Assembly (NCBI GenBank): GCA_029212885.1
Contig: JARGPC010000004.1
Span: 1 to 64,000 of the forward strand
Reading direction: 5' to 3'
Origin: Coxiellaceae bacterium
GTDB lineage: Bacteria; Pseudomonadota; Gammaproteobacteria; Coxiellales; Coxiellaceae
Length of the DNA stretch: 64,000 nt
Made by a program: the position numbers and the translations under genes. Shown one piece after another: positions 27,735 through 37,206 of the stretch. Numbering within the stretch: position 1 is the stretch's first letter; every line of letters starts with the position of its first letter. Under the pieces are notes generated by a model that saw nothing but the letters and a program-made list of their open reading frames with translations, ran no database searches and had not been told where the DNA came from.

Positions 27735-29541
27735 ACAATCTACTTTAAATCAAGTTGACATCATACCTAATATTCTCATCGTTGATGATCGTACTGAAAA
27801 TATTATAGCTATGAAAAAAATACTAAGCTCAAAACAGATGCTTAACGTGAATATTTATGAGGCTCAATCGGGTGATGAGGCGCTGTCGTTAATGCTCGAG
27901 CATGAGTTTTCAGTTATATTGCTTGATGTACAGATGCCGGAGATGGATGGCTTTGAGCTGGCGTCATTGATGCAGTCGAATGATTTGACTTCTCGCATTC
28001 CCATTATATTTGTTTCTGCAATAAATAAAGATGAGCAGCATAGTATTAAAGGTCATGAATTAGGGGCGGTTGATTTTATTTTTAAACCTGTTAATCCTTC
28101 TATTTTAATTAATAAAGTGATGGTCTTCTGTAAGCTGTACTGCCGTGAAAAAAAACTAGAAATAGCATTAGAAGAAAATAGAAAAATTAGGGCAATGCTA
28201 GAAAGTAGCAATAATGAATTAAACTACTTAGCCAACTATGATGTCCTAACAAAAATTCCGAATAGATTAAGCTTTGAAAGTAGTATTGAGCTGATTATCG
28301 CCTCAGCTAAACGCCATGGGCGATTATTTGCCTTGATGTTAATTGATCTCGATAATTTCAAAGGTGTTAATGATACTTATGGGCATGACATTGGTGATAA
28401 ACTATTGCAGGCTGTTTCAGAGAAGCTGCAGAGCTGTTTTAGAAGTGATGATATGATTGCCCAAATGAACGGGCAGGGTATCATTGCTCGAATGGGTGGT
28501 GACGAATTTGCCATTATATTGAACGAGCTTAGTGATACCAATGATGCAGGTATTGTTGCCAGTAGGGCAATCAAAAGTGTTAGTGCGGTGTACGAGTTTG
28601 GCGATGTTACAATCTCCACCAGTATGAGCATTGGCATTGCGTGTTATCCGGTCGCAGGTAATAATTATTCAACCCTCTATAAGCATGCAGATGTGGCTTT
28701 ATACTCAGCAAAAGGTCAGGGTAAGAATACATATCAATATTATTCTGATGAATTACAAGCGAGACATACTGAGCATATGAAGCTTGAGAACCAAATTGTA
28801 TCAGCAATTGAAAATAATTTACTGTCGCTGTATTACCAGCCAATATATCAACTGCAGGAAAACAACATTATAGGATTTGAAGCCCTTATTAGAATGCAGG
28901 TGGATGATGATCGGATATTGGCAGCATCTGATTTCATAGATATTGCATCTCATTGCGGTATTGTAATGCCTATATATAATTGGGTTATTGAAGAAGCACA
29001 AAAACAGCAACTTGAATGGCTTGATTTAGGGTTTGATCAAGATATCAGTATCAACCTGTCAACTAAGCAAATAACTGATCATGATTCTATTGATGCGATA
29101 AAGCGATTTATTGAAACAATGCAATCAAAAGAAAAATGTATGCATGTCGAACTGTTAGAATCTGAAATATTATCTAATGAAAATATCTGCAGCCAGATCG
29201 AGGCGGCGTTTGGTGATTCATCAATGGTTGTCGCACTGGATGATTTTACTTCAGTCATGATTCCAAAACTTGAATCGCTGTGTAAGACAGATATCAATTT
29301 CAATGCTATTAAAATATGCGACGCTATTATCAGTGATATAGATGAAAATGAGGTTAATCAGTCTATTGTGCGCTGTATTCTAGAGGTTGCTCATAAGCTT
29401 AATTTGATAGTGATTGCGAAGGGGATTCAAACACAGGGTGAGTATGACTGTTTATTGAAAATGGGCTGTGATCACGGTCAGGGATTTTATCTGATGAAGC
29501 CGTTACCGGCTGCTGAAGCTACAAAGCTGTTACAAAAGTAA
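27727..29541 (+). CDS. REC-GGDEF-degenerate EAL protein
   Basis: A 604-aa paralogue of the previous protein. The receiver is intact (IVDDRTEN, VILLDVQMPEMDG, FKPVN). GGDEF is kept at about 257-261, but roughly nine extra residues (around AQMNGQGII) sit between the RSDD motif and GGDEF, shifting the inhibitory site out of register. The EAL domain has lost key residues: DDFTSVM in place of DDFGTGYS, AKGIQ in place of AEGVE, and ICDA in place of the IDK region. EALIRM and QGFYLMKP remain. It is probably a cyclase with a non-catalytic, sensing EAL. Translation starts at GTG 27727 inside the preceding stop region, with GGGAG upstream. It is the last gene of the same-strand cluster. Confidence 0.9.
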   Translation: MSKQSTLNQVDIIPNILIVDDRTENIIAMKKILSSKQMLNVNIYEAQSGDEALSLMLEHEFSVILLDVQMPEMDGFELASLMQSNDLTSRIPIIFVSAINKDEQHSIKGHELGAVDFIFKPVNPSILINKVMVFCKLYCREKKLEIALEENRKIRAMLESSNNELNYLANYDVLTKIPNRLSFESSIELIIASAKRHGRLFALMLIDLDNFKGVNDTYGHDIGDKLLQAVSEKLQSCFRSDDMIAQMNGQGIIARMGGDEFAIILNELSDTNDAGIVASRAIKSVSAVYEFGDVTISTSMSIGIACYPVAGNNYSTLYKHADVALYSAKGQGKNTYQYYSDELQARHTEHMKLENQIVSAIENNLLSLYYQPIYQLQENNIIGFEALIRMQVDDDRILAASDFIDIASHCGIVMPIYNWVIEEAQKQQLEWLDLGFDQDISINLSTKQITDHDSIDAIKRFIETMQSKEKCMHVELLESEILSNENICSQIEAAFGDSSMVVALDDFTSVMIPKLESLCKTDINFNAIKICDAIISDIDENEVNQSIVRCILEVAHKLNLIVIAKGIQTQGEYDCLLKMGCDHGQGFYLMKPLPAAEATKLLQK

Positions 29542-29544
29542 ACT

Positions 29545-29560
29545 ATCTATAATCATAGAT
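29545..29560. terminator. small hairpin between convergent genes
   Basis: A perfect 6-bp inverted repeat (ATCTAT / ATAGAT) with a 4-base loop spans the 11-bp gap between two convergent genes. There is no clear U-run on either side, so termination is only a possibility. Confidence 0.25.
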
Positions 29561-31259
29561 CGCAATTTTTATCATATCTAACAAATATGCCGCTTTGCTT
29601 TGCTTTTGAGGTATACATGGCTCTATCGGCATGCATGATAAGCTCATCAGCATTCAATGTGTCGATAGGGTAAACTGATAATCCACCGGCTACTAGTACA
29701 TTCATCACAACGCCTTTGACTACATATGTTTTGTTTAGGTTATCTTGGTAGCGTTGTACTATGGTCTGAATCGCTACCTTATTGAGTTTATCGTCTTGTA
29801 TTATTACAGCAAATTCATCACCACCTACGCGCGCACATGTTTCATCTAATCGACTGGTATTGACCAAGGCTTGCGCGAACTGCCGAAGTAAGTCGTCACC
29901 ATAATCGTGACCATAAGTATCATTTATATCCTTAAATTTATTGATATCGATATAAAGCACACAAACCATTTTATGTTTTCTTTTTGAGTGCTTAATTGCT
30001 TTAGCTAAACGTTCGTGAAAAGCTTTTCTGTTAATTAAGCCTGTAAGGCTGTCATACATGGCAAGCTGGCTAAGCTGTCTGGTTTTTACTTCAAATGCTT
30101 GAGCCAGTAATCCTATCTCGCTATTTAAGTGTGTAGGTAGATCCATCTTTTCTTCAGAATGATGGCTTGAGTTGAATATTGTATATGTCATATCAGAAAG
30201 TGGCTTAATAATTCCTCTAACATATAGGTATACAATAAAGGCGGCTAATATATACAGGATAGTAGCCATACCTAGCGCAATAAGTATTAATGAGTGATCA
30301 TGTGCTTGTATATCCTGTTTTGGTACAGAGACAACAATGGTTAGAATGCTTTTATCTTTAGTGGAATTTGAGTAGATTTTGCGTGAAATGGTCACCCTGC
30401 TAGTATCATCCTCTATAAAGCTAAGCAACTGTGTAGCGGTGGAAATATCTTTGATTCCTAGTATATTGCCATCAATTTTATGGTTCTTTTTTATGTATTG
30501 AAGTTGTTTATTTTTTTTGTCAAATATAAAAAAATCACCAAAGCTGTCATACAGCATAATATCGTAATTCGGTGTTGTAGTTGAAATAATATTTCGTAGG
30601 TGTCTTTGTATATTGACATTAATGGCTAATACACCGAACACTTTCTGTTGTGTTGTATAAACGGGCGTTAGTGCTCTTAAAGTGACTTCATATGGGTATT
30701 GAACTTTTCCGTTTTCAACATTGTAATTAATTTCAGAAAAATCAACGCTACCCTGCGATAAGCTTATAGCTTTCTTAAAGTAATCTCGAGAACCCTTAGG
30801 CTGTAATGATGAATCATGCACCGGGTGTATGCCTTGGTTGGTTTGGTTTACTCTTACCAACTCCATGCCGTTGTTATCCTGCCCAATATACCTCAACTGG
30901 GTATAGTCAGGATTTGATTCAAGCATGGACTTGAAAATGACTTGTAACCTTTTTTTCCATTGCTTTAATGCAATGGCGTTCTCATTGCTATTTACATTCC
31001 TATGCGGTGAGTTTTGTATAATGCCTTGGATAGGTGGTGTCTTATTGAGGAAGTGGAGGTCATTTGACATCTTTGTGTAGGAATTTTCAATATTATTAGC
31101 GATTAGGCGTGTTTCATTATTAAGGTTGTTAATGGCGCTTTCTAGTAATACCTCTTTGCTGAATAAGTATATGATTATACTAACAAAAAAGCTTGTAACT
31201 AAAATGGTAGCCACCGTAAAAAATGCCAGCTTAAATGTTAAAGAATATTTAATTTTCAT
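29553..31259 (-). CDS. membrane Cache-HAMP-GGDEF diguanylate cyclase
   Basis: Membrane cyclase of 568 aa. Helix 1 (about 10-33) is followed by a periplasmic region of roughly 290 residues with double-Cache features (YIGQDNNGMELVRV, ...KGSRDYFKKA, ...TPVYTTQQKVFGVLAINVN). Helix 2 (about 327-349), a HAMP stretch (IKPLSDM) and a GGDEF domain follow, the last with intact GGDEF in ARVGGDEFAVII and an N-terminal SLTGLINRKAF. The RxxD inhibitory site is not in register (RLDE), so product inhibition may be weak. The gene is convergent with the sensory cluster and is read from the opposite side, so it is probably regulated separately. Confidence 0.9.
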   Translation of the reverse strand: MKIKYSLTFKLAFFTVATILVTSFFVSIIIYLFSKEVLLESAINNLNNETRLIANNIENSYTKMSNDLHFLNKTPPIQGIIQNSPHRNVNSNENAIALKQWKKRLQVIFKSMLESNPDYTQLRYIGQDNNGMELVRVNQTNQGIHPVHDSSLQPKGSRDYFKKAISLSQGSVDFSEINYNVENGKVQYPYEVTLRALTPVYTTQQKVFGVLAINVNIQRHLRNIISTTTPNYDIMLYDSFGDFFIFDKKNKQLQYIKKNHKIDGNILGIKDISTATQLLSFIEDDTSRVTISRKIYSNSTKDKSILTIVVSVPKQDIQAHDHSLILIALGMATILYILAAFIVYLYVRGIIKPLSDMTYTIFNSSHHSEEKMDLPTHLNSEIGLLAQAFEVKTRQLSQLAMYDSLTGLINRKAFHERLAKAIKHSKRKHKMVCVLYIDINKFKDINDTYGHDYGDDLLRQFAQALVNTSRLDETCARVGGDEFAVIIQDDKLNKVAIQTIVQRYQDNLNKTYVVKGVVMNVLVAGGLSVYPIDTLNADELIMHADRAMYTSKAKQSGIFVRYDKNCDL

Positions 31260-31448
31260 CGCTTACTCATTTAGAGGCCGTCCAGCTATCAGCGCATATA
31301 GTCTACATATTTTAGCTTATTTATGATGATAATGATGGGTGTTGTGAGGCAGGGCGGAGGTTTTAGTGTATGTTAACATTTGTATCATTGGTGTCGTTAT
31401 GTAAATTGTTCGCTGTGTTAAACACTTAGGTAAGCAGCAAATACATAC

Positions 31449-31454
31449 TATAAT
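31449..31454 (+). promoter_or_regulatory. consensus -10 element upstream of secreted protein/EAL pair
   Basis: A perfect TATAAT lies 38 bp before the GTG start at 31492, in the intergenic region between divergent genes. The hexamer 17 bp upstream (TTAGGT) is a poor -35 match, so the promoter may need an activator or may be spurious. Confidence 0.35.
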
Positions 31455-31491
31455 TCTCTTGTATATATAAGCCAATGCAGAGGATGGTGGT

Positions 31492-32448
31492 GTGCAGATA
31501 ATGTGTGCGTGGTACAAGGTGCTTGTGACTGGCATGGCAATTGTGATGCTATTTATACCGCCTATTTTAACTGCATCAAAACAAATCTCACATATCGACA
31601 ACGAGATATCTCTTATCATGAACCATGTTCAGAGTATATCTAGTCGAATGGGTGTTAAGCCTAGTAAGTGTTATCATTTTAGTGTTAAAAATGCATCACC
31701 TAGAGACATGTACTTTCAAGTGCTGCTTATGAAAGCAAAAGTAGATAAGCTATTTGAGGAAATAACCAACAAATCGATTCAAACAAGCCTTACTGTGCCG
31801 AGTGACGCTAAAGCAATAAATGCATCTAACTTATTTAGCTTGCTGCACGATGTCAATGATCAGCTCAGTAGTATTATGGTTATATTGAAGATATCATCAA
31901 CCCATAGTCGGTTTAGCGCTGATGGTTCAAAGGAGCAAGTGAACTTATATAATCAATTGCTTGCTTTGAATCAATCGATTAATGAATTGTTGGAAATGAA
32001 AACATTACCAGCTGATAACTATCAAATAAATACATTATCAGTATATTATGCGGGTGAAATTCTCAGTGCAAAAAACATATCGGCGATCAGCTTGAAGCCT
32101 AGGTCAAAATATTTAGATAAAACCCCAGCAGATGTTTTTAATTTGCAGTTAAAGTTATTGGGTAAATTAAATGTTTTAGGAAGCAAGTTGGGTGTAAAAA
32201 TGTTATCACTAAAGAAAACACCTTGCAATTTGGATATTACACCGGCAGTTATACAGGGTGTGTCATATATTATTCTTTCTGAAGTAATGCATCTTGCTCA
32301 CATATCTGGTGTTAATACCTCGGTCATTAAAAGTTATTACCCGAATAAAAAATACCCCTCGGATGTATTCGAGAGGGGGGAAATGTTACTGCATCAGATA
32401 AATGCAATGATAGATTCGAGCATGGTAACATCAAAAAAAAACAAGTGA
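31492..32448 (+). CDS. predicted exported protein of unknown function
   Basis: Protein of about 318 aa with a signal-like N terminus (positively charged start, hydrophobic GMAIVMLFIPPIL, then polar sequence). The rest is mostly helical, with two related-looking halves (VFNLQLKLLGKLNVLGSKLGV and the earlier MYFQVLLMKAKVDKLFEEI) and no motif I recognise. AGAGGA seven bases before GTG 31492 favours that start; ATG 31501 is the alternative. Only 11 bp separate it from the membrane EAL gene, so the two are probably co-transcribed. A periplasmic partner that binds the sensor region of that protein is a reasonable guess, not shown by sequence. Confidence 0.7.
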   Translation: MQIMCAWYKVLVTGMAIVMLFIPPILTASKQISHIDNEISLIMNHVQSISSRMGVKPSKCYHFSVKNASPRDMYFQVLLMKAKVDKLFEEITNKSIQTSLTVPSDAKAINASNLFSLLHDVNDQLSSIMVILKISSTHSRFSADGSKEQVNLYNQLLALNQSINELLEMKTLPADNYQINTLSVYYAGEILSAKNISAISLKPRSKYLDKTPADVFNLQLKLLGKLNVLGSKLGVKMLSLKKTPCNLDITPAVIQGVSYIILSEVMHLAHISGVNTSVIKSYYPNKKYPSDVFERGEMLLHQINAMIDSSMVTSKKNK

Positions 32449-32459
32449 AATGATAAAAA

Positions 32460-34889
32460 ATGACAACCAAGACATATAATTTAAAATCATTTTTTTTGAC
32501 TAAGGTAGCTATCGTTAGTTTTTGTTCGTGGCTATTGTTTGCTGTATTGCTTGGGCTTGCTTTTGCTGTATATCATCACGAAAAAATTCTGACTAAACAG
32601 CTCTACCCCCTATCTGCATTAGTTGATAAGCTTAACTACCGCGTCGAACAAAAATCATATAATCTCATCTCGCTAAATATTAGTAATGCTTCGTATAATA
32701 ATCTTATCTCAACCCGGGAAATCATTATACCAAACATATTAAAAGGCATTTCAAGGTACATTGTCAATAAGGAAGACTTTCACACGTTCAATGAAGTCAA
32801 GCAAGAATTGAGTCACTTAAGATGGCAGGAGTGGGTTGTGCTTGATCTGCATTATTCACATAGTGTAGGTAATGTAAGAAACAGAACGTATGTGCGATTA
32901 AAGCATAAGCTAAGCATGGCTAAGAATAATATTTATTTGTTAATGAGTGAGAATCACTCAAGTGCTGATAAATTTAGATTATTTGAATTGTATAATAACA
33001 TCGGTCAACTCGAAAAATATATTGCTTTATCAGTGTCTAATCGTAATCCGGCTTATTATCTTGATGCCAAGAAAACATTATCGAATATATCAGTGCTGAA
33101 TGAGGAGTTATCTAATCGCTATGGCCATGTATTGCACTACTTGATTAATGGTATCCTTGCCTACTCGCCTAAAATGTTTTTATCCAGCGAAGTGATGAAA
33201 ATAGATGAAACTGTTAATTCTCATCGAGTCAAATACAATTACATCCTGCAGAAAACCATAGCTTCAATTTATGATTTTCATGCTGATATTGAGAAGCAAA
33301 TACATGCGCATGAAGCGACAATATATATATTGATAATACTATCACTATTTTTAAGTTTTTTTATGTTTATAGGTTCAATTGTCGCTTATTGTGTTTACAG
33401 GTCACGCTTTACTAAACATGTATTACGCCCTATTCGTAGTATGACGAATGCCATTAGTGACGCTATCTCTGGAAAGCCTTACAAATCTTCCATGACTGTT
33501 TATGAAAATGAACTTGGTACCATAAATAATAAGATTAGTGAAATAGTGGCGATGCAGCGTACGAGTGAGTCACATACTGCAATTAATGATAAGTCAATAA
33601 TTCGTATGGCGAATTATGACCAGTTAACTGGCCTGCTAAATTATACGGGTTTTGAAAATGAACTTTATCAGCTGCTGCGTGGTGTTAAAAAGACAGCTAG
33701 TGAAGTGATTATTATATATCTGAATTTACAAAAATATGATGATTTTTGTTCTATTTTCGGTGAGTTGAAGGTCACCCATTCTATATCTGTCTTTTCTAAA
33801 AATTTAATTAAATTTGATGGACCATCAAGTATATATTCAAAAATCAGCCCATGCGAATATTTAATTGCTATGCCTATACAGAAGGAGGATGATTTAAATA
33901 GTTTCCTAGCTTATTTTAATACTCATATTAATGACTGCCTTGAACTTTCAGAGTTGCATCACTATTTGCAGTATAAGGTGGGTATCGTTCAGTATTACGA
34001 ATATTCAGAACCTCTATACGATATATTGCAGTATTGTAAGTTTTCTTCACTACAGAATAAAGTGAATAGCACCTCTCATATCTTTGATAGTGATGATCGC
34101 AGTAAATTTGTACGGCTATCGGTATTAAAGAAAGATATTACATTGGCAACAAAAAACAAGCAAATCTTTGTTGTTTACCAGCCTCAATATTCATTCACAG
34201 ATGATTCCATCGTGGGGTGTGAAGCTTTGGTTAGATGGCAGCATCCAGAGTATGGATTGATTTCACCTGCTGAGTTCATTCCTATCGCTGAGTCGACGGA
34301 GGAGATAAATGTTATATCAACTTATATGAGAAGATCTGCGTTTGAAGCGTATGGTGATTGGTGTCACATTTTACCGTCTGACGCCTGTTTTAAGCTAAGC
34401 ATTAATGCTTCTATGGTAGAGCTAGTCTCTGATACATATTGTGATAACCTGATTGCGGATGTGGAAATGTATCGAATTAATCCTCAACATATTGAGGTGG
34501 AAATTACTGAAAGCCTTATCACATTGTATCCTGAACATATTGCTCTTACGATAGATAGATTAAAACAACTCGGTATGAGTATCGCTATTGATGACTTCGG
34601 CAAGGAGTATTCTTCGCTTGAGCGAGTGCTTAGATTTAATTTTGATCTGTTAAAAATTGATAAGTGTTTTATTGATACTATTCACACGGACAGTAAATCC
34701 AGGATATTGGTTGACTCTATTATTAAACTTGCGCATAGCATTAATGTGCAAACACTTGCCGAGGGTGTGGAGACTGTTGAGCAGTCTGATATATTAAAGC
34801 AGCTAAAGTGCGATTATGTTCAAGGATTTTATTTTGCTAAACCGATTTCCAGTAATGAAATAAAGCTCATCTGCAGTAATGTAAAATAA
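32460..34889 (+). CDS. membrane HAMP / degenerate GGDEF / EAL protein
   Basis: An 809-aa protein. Helix 1 (about 12-37), a periplasmic helical region of roughly 240 residues, helix 2 (about 283-310) and HAMP lead to a GGDEF-fold domain. There the signature is SPCEY, so it cannot be a normal cyclase, although the fold start YDQLTGLL is kept. The EAL domain has EALVRW, INASMVE, EITESL, DDFGKEYSSLER (loop changed from DDFGTGYSS), KIDKCF, AEGVE and QGFYFAKP. Most metal ligands are present, so phosphodiesterase activity is likely but not certain given the loop change. No strong ribosome site is visible at ATG 32460. It probably forms a unit with the exported protein upstream. Confidence 0.87.
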   Translation: MTTKTYNLKSFFLTKVAIVSFCSWLLFAVLLGLAFAVYHHEKILTKQLYPLSALVDKLNYRVEQKSYNLISLNISNASYNNLISTREIIIPNILKGISRYIVNKEDFHTFNEVKQELSHLRWQEWVVLDLHYSHSVGNVRNRTYVRLKHKLSMAKNNIYLLMSENHSSADKFRLFELYNNIGQLEKYIALSVSNRNPAYYLDAKKTLSNISVLNEELSNRYGHVLHYLINGILAYSPKMFLSSEVMKIDETVNSHRVKYNYILQKTIASIYDFHADIEKQIHAHEATIYILIILSLFLSFFMFIGSIVAYCVYRSRFTKHVLRPIRSMTNAISDAISGKPYKSSMTVYENELGTINNKISEIVAMQRTSESHTAINDKSIIRMANYDQLTGLLNYTGFENELYQLLRGVKKTASEVIIIYLNLQKYDDFCSIFGELKVTHSISVFSKNLIKFDGPSSIYSKISPCEYLIAMPIQKEDDLNSFLAYFNTHINDCLELSELHHYLQYKVGIVQYYEYSEPLYDILQYCKFSSLQNKVNSTSHIFDSDDRSKFVRLSVLKKDITLATKNKQIFVVYQPQYSFTDDSIVGCEALVRWQHPEYGLISPAEFIPIAESTEEINVISTYMRRSAFEAYGDWCHILPSDACFKLSINASMVELVSDTYCDNLIADVEMYRINPQHIEVEITESLITLYPEHIALTIDRLKQLGMSIAIDDFGKEYSSLERVLRFNFDLLKIDKCFIDTIHTDSKSRILVDSIIKLAHSINVQTLAEGVETVEQSDILKQLKCDYVQGFYFAKPISSNEIKLICSNVK

Positions 34890-34892
34890 GCA

Positions 34893-34912
34893 TAGCAATT
34901 TACGGATTGCTA
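34893..34912. terminator. hairpin between convergent genes
   Basis: A 7-bp perfect stem (TAGCAAT / ATTGCTA) with a 6-base loop lies just after the EAL gene stop and over the end of the convergent MFS gene. The minus-strand side is followed by a T-rich stretch. It may serve as a weak bidirectional terminator. Confidence 0.4.
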
Positions 34913-36139
34913 TTCATCAGGTTCAGCCCTCGGATCCATCTCGGTAGCCACCGGTGTCATTTCTACCGATAAATTGAAGTCATGCTTTTCATCTGTTGGA
35001 ACAGAGGAAATTTGACGTTTACGCCATAGCATAAATATTCCAAGTGGTAAGGTCGTGATTATAAAAAACAACATAATGCCAGACCCTGGAAATAAATAAT
35101 TACACAGCGGAGCGAGTGATGGTCCTATGGTGGCACCCACGCCGTATGACAGTAGAAGTGTTTGTGTGGCTGAAATGATTTGGTTGTTTTCAACCCTATC
35201 ACAGGCATGGCTTATTCCTATTGGGTATAAGCAAAATACCGCACCGCCAAGAAAGAATGATAGTAGGGTTACCCAATAAATTGATGTTTGGGGGAATAGC
35301 AACAGTGCCAGGCTTAATACAGTAGTAGAGAAAGCTAGCATAGCAATCACATAACGACGGCTGATGTTGTCAGATAGCTTTCCTAAGGGGTACTGGAATA
35401 TCATGCCGCCAAATATGGTTAGCGCCATTACCGTTGATATCTCTGATAACGGGAAGCCGATGTGCTGGATATAGATCGGAAATAGTCCATATAAGCTACC
35501 TAGGGCTAGGCCGGCCACAAAACAGGTCATTACGCCGGATGGACTTGTTAAAAACATCGATTTAATGCTGAGGGTGTCGGGCTCTGAAAATGTAGGGATG
35601 TGAGCTTTGGTAAGCGACAGAGGAATCACTGACAATGAGGCGAAAACGGAGCTTACTGCATACAAAATTAATGTGTCTTGATGACCAATATTCAACAGCC
35701 ATTGCCCGATTGATTGCGCGATGTACAGCGCTATCATATAGATGGCTAGCGATGAGCCTCGGTTGCTATTATCGCTGGAAGTCAGTATCCAGCTCTCAAT
35801 AACGATATAAAGACCCGCTGTGGCAATACCCTCTATAAGGCGTAATGCTAGCCAGAAGTACGCATTGATATAAAATCCATGCAGCATCGCTGCGACTGAT
35901 AATATGGATGCGCAGGCAGAGTAAGCTCGAATGTGTCCAACGCGAAGAATGATTACTTCAAGCTTAAATGCGCCAAGTACCATGCCGCCATAATATGCTG
36001 TACTGAGGCCACCAATCAGTGTGGCACTTACGCCAAGTGTGTGTAGCTTTAGCGATAGAAAGGTGGTTAATAAGGCGCTTCCTAGGGTCAAGATGACTAG
36101 ACTGATAAGCGGAGTAATGATGTGTCGGCTTAGGTTCAT
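34910..36139 (-). CDS. MFS transporter
   Basis: Membrane transporter of 409 aa with about 12 hydrophobic segments in the major facilitator pattern. It resembles the small YcaD-like group: the N-terminal half has LGVSATLIGGLSTAYYGGM, and the second half begins near TSPSGVMTCFVAGLALGSL. The loop GKLSDNISRRYV is the typical MFS motif between helices of the second half. The C-terminal tail is acidic. The substrate is unknown. It is divergent from a CDF transporter gene with 117 bp between starts. Confidence 0.85.
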   Translation of the reverse strand: MNLSRHIITPLISLVILTLGSALLTTFLSLKLHTLGVSATLIGGLSTAYYGGMVLGAFKLEVIILRVGHIRAYSACASILSVAAMLHGFYINAYFWLALRLIEGIATAGLYIVIESWILTSSDNSNRGSSLAIYMIALYIAQSIGQWLLNIGHQDTLILYAVSSVFASLSVIPLSLTKAHIPTFSEPDTLSIKSMFLTSPSGVMTCFVAGLALGSLYGLFPIYIQHIGFPLSEISTVMALTIFGGMIFQYPLGKLSDNISRRYVIAMLAFSTTVLSLALLLFPQTSIYWVTLLSFFLGGAVFCLYPIGISHACDRVENNQIISATQTLLLSYGVGATIGPSLAPLCNYLFPGSGIMLFFIITTLPLGIFMLWRKRQISSVPTDEKHDFNLSVEMTPVATEMDPRAEPDE

Positions 36140-36256
36140 TTTGATTCTACTTTAGTGGCGTAATGGAGGGGATTAAGCCATGACTTTGTCGGCTTGTCTA
36201 GCTGTTTTTTGCGTTCGGTTAGGTTATAGTGAGGCTCGTTTAATCGAAGGAAAATT

Positions 36257-37201
36257 ATGAAAATGCTCTCATCTAAGATAGTGATTTTAGCGGCTTTATT
36301 TGGCAACCTAATGATCGCTATTGCCAAATTCACTGCCGCCTTTCTTACCTCCAGTTCTGCCATGTTCAGTGAAGGTATCCATTCCGTCGTCGATGTGGGT
36401 AATCAGGTGCTGCTGCTTATGGGTCTTAGGTTATCAAAACAGCATGCCGATCGTGAGCACCCCTTTGGCTATGGAAAAGAGATTTACTTTTGGAGTTTGA
36501 TTGTCGCGATATTGTTATTTGCTGTGGGTGGTGGGTTATCTTTCTATAAGGGTGTGGTTGATTGGCGGCATCCGGTTGCTATCACCAGTGTTGCCGTTAA
36601 CTATATAGTAATAGCGATAGCTGTTTGTTTTGAAGTGGCAGCTTGGTTAGTGGCTTTAAAGGCATTACGTCAACACCAAGGTAACGTGAATTTTATTCAT
36701 GCTATCAGGCGAGCTAAAGATCCGGCAATGATTGTTGTTGTGATGGAGGATACGGCTGCTCTGGTAGGTTTGTTTATAGCAGCCATAGGTATCGGTTTGA
36801 GTTATTGGTTGCATATGCCAAGGTTCGATGCGGCAGCGTCTATTGCCATTGGTGTGTTGTTATTTTTAACGGCGGTATGGTTGGCATATGAGAGTAAGAA
36901 CTTATTGATTGGTGAAGCGGCGGCTCCTGCATTGGTTGCTAAGATTCGTCACTTGATCAATGCCGATGCGCGGATTAAATCTGTACAACAAATACTGACT
37001 ATGCACATGGGGCCAGATGAGATCTTAGTTAATTTCTATGTGGATTTTATTGATAAGCTGAGTAGCAGCGATGTGGAGTTAGCTGTTAGCGAGATTGAGC
37101 AAGAAATAAAGTCAGTAGTGCCAGAAGCTAAGTGGATTTTTATTGCTGCAAAAAGCTTTAGTAAGCGCACGGTAGCCAGTAAGAACCTCAATGACTTGTA
37201 G
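36257..37201 (+). CDS. cation diffusion facilitator (CDF) transporter
   Basis: Inner-membrane metal/proton antiporter of 314 aa. The site in helix 2 is EGIHSVVDVGNQ (His and Asp ligands), followed by the family loop DREHPFGYGKEIYFW. A second Asp motif is FDAAASIAIG in helix 5. The C-terminal cytoplasmic domain is about 85 aa. The sequence resembles the ZnT9/SLC30A9-like branch rather than FieF, and zinc is the likeliest ion. AAGGA precedes the ATG at 36257. It converges on a MscS gene 5 bp downstream. Confidence 0.88.
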   Translation: MKMLSSKIVILAALFGNLMIAIAKFTAAFLTSSSAMFSEGIHSVVDVGNQVLLLMGLRLSKQHADREHPFGYGKEIYFWSLIVAILLFAVGGGLSFYKGVVDWRHPVAITSVAVNYIVIAIAVCFEVAAWLVALKALRQHQGNVNFIHAIRRAKDPAMIVVVMEDTAALVGLFIAAIGIGLSYWLHMPRFDAAASIAIGVLLFLTAVWLAYESKNLLIGEAAAPALVAKIRHLINADARIKSVQQILTMHMGPDEILVNFYVDFIDKLSSSDVELAVSEIEQEIKSVVPEAKWIFIAAKSFSKRTVASKNLNDL

Positions 37202-37206
37202 TCTTA

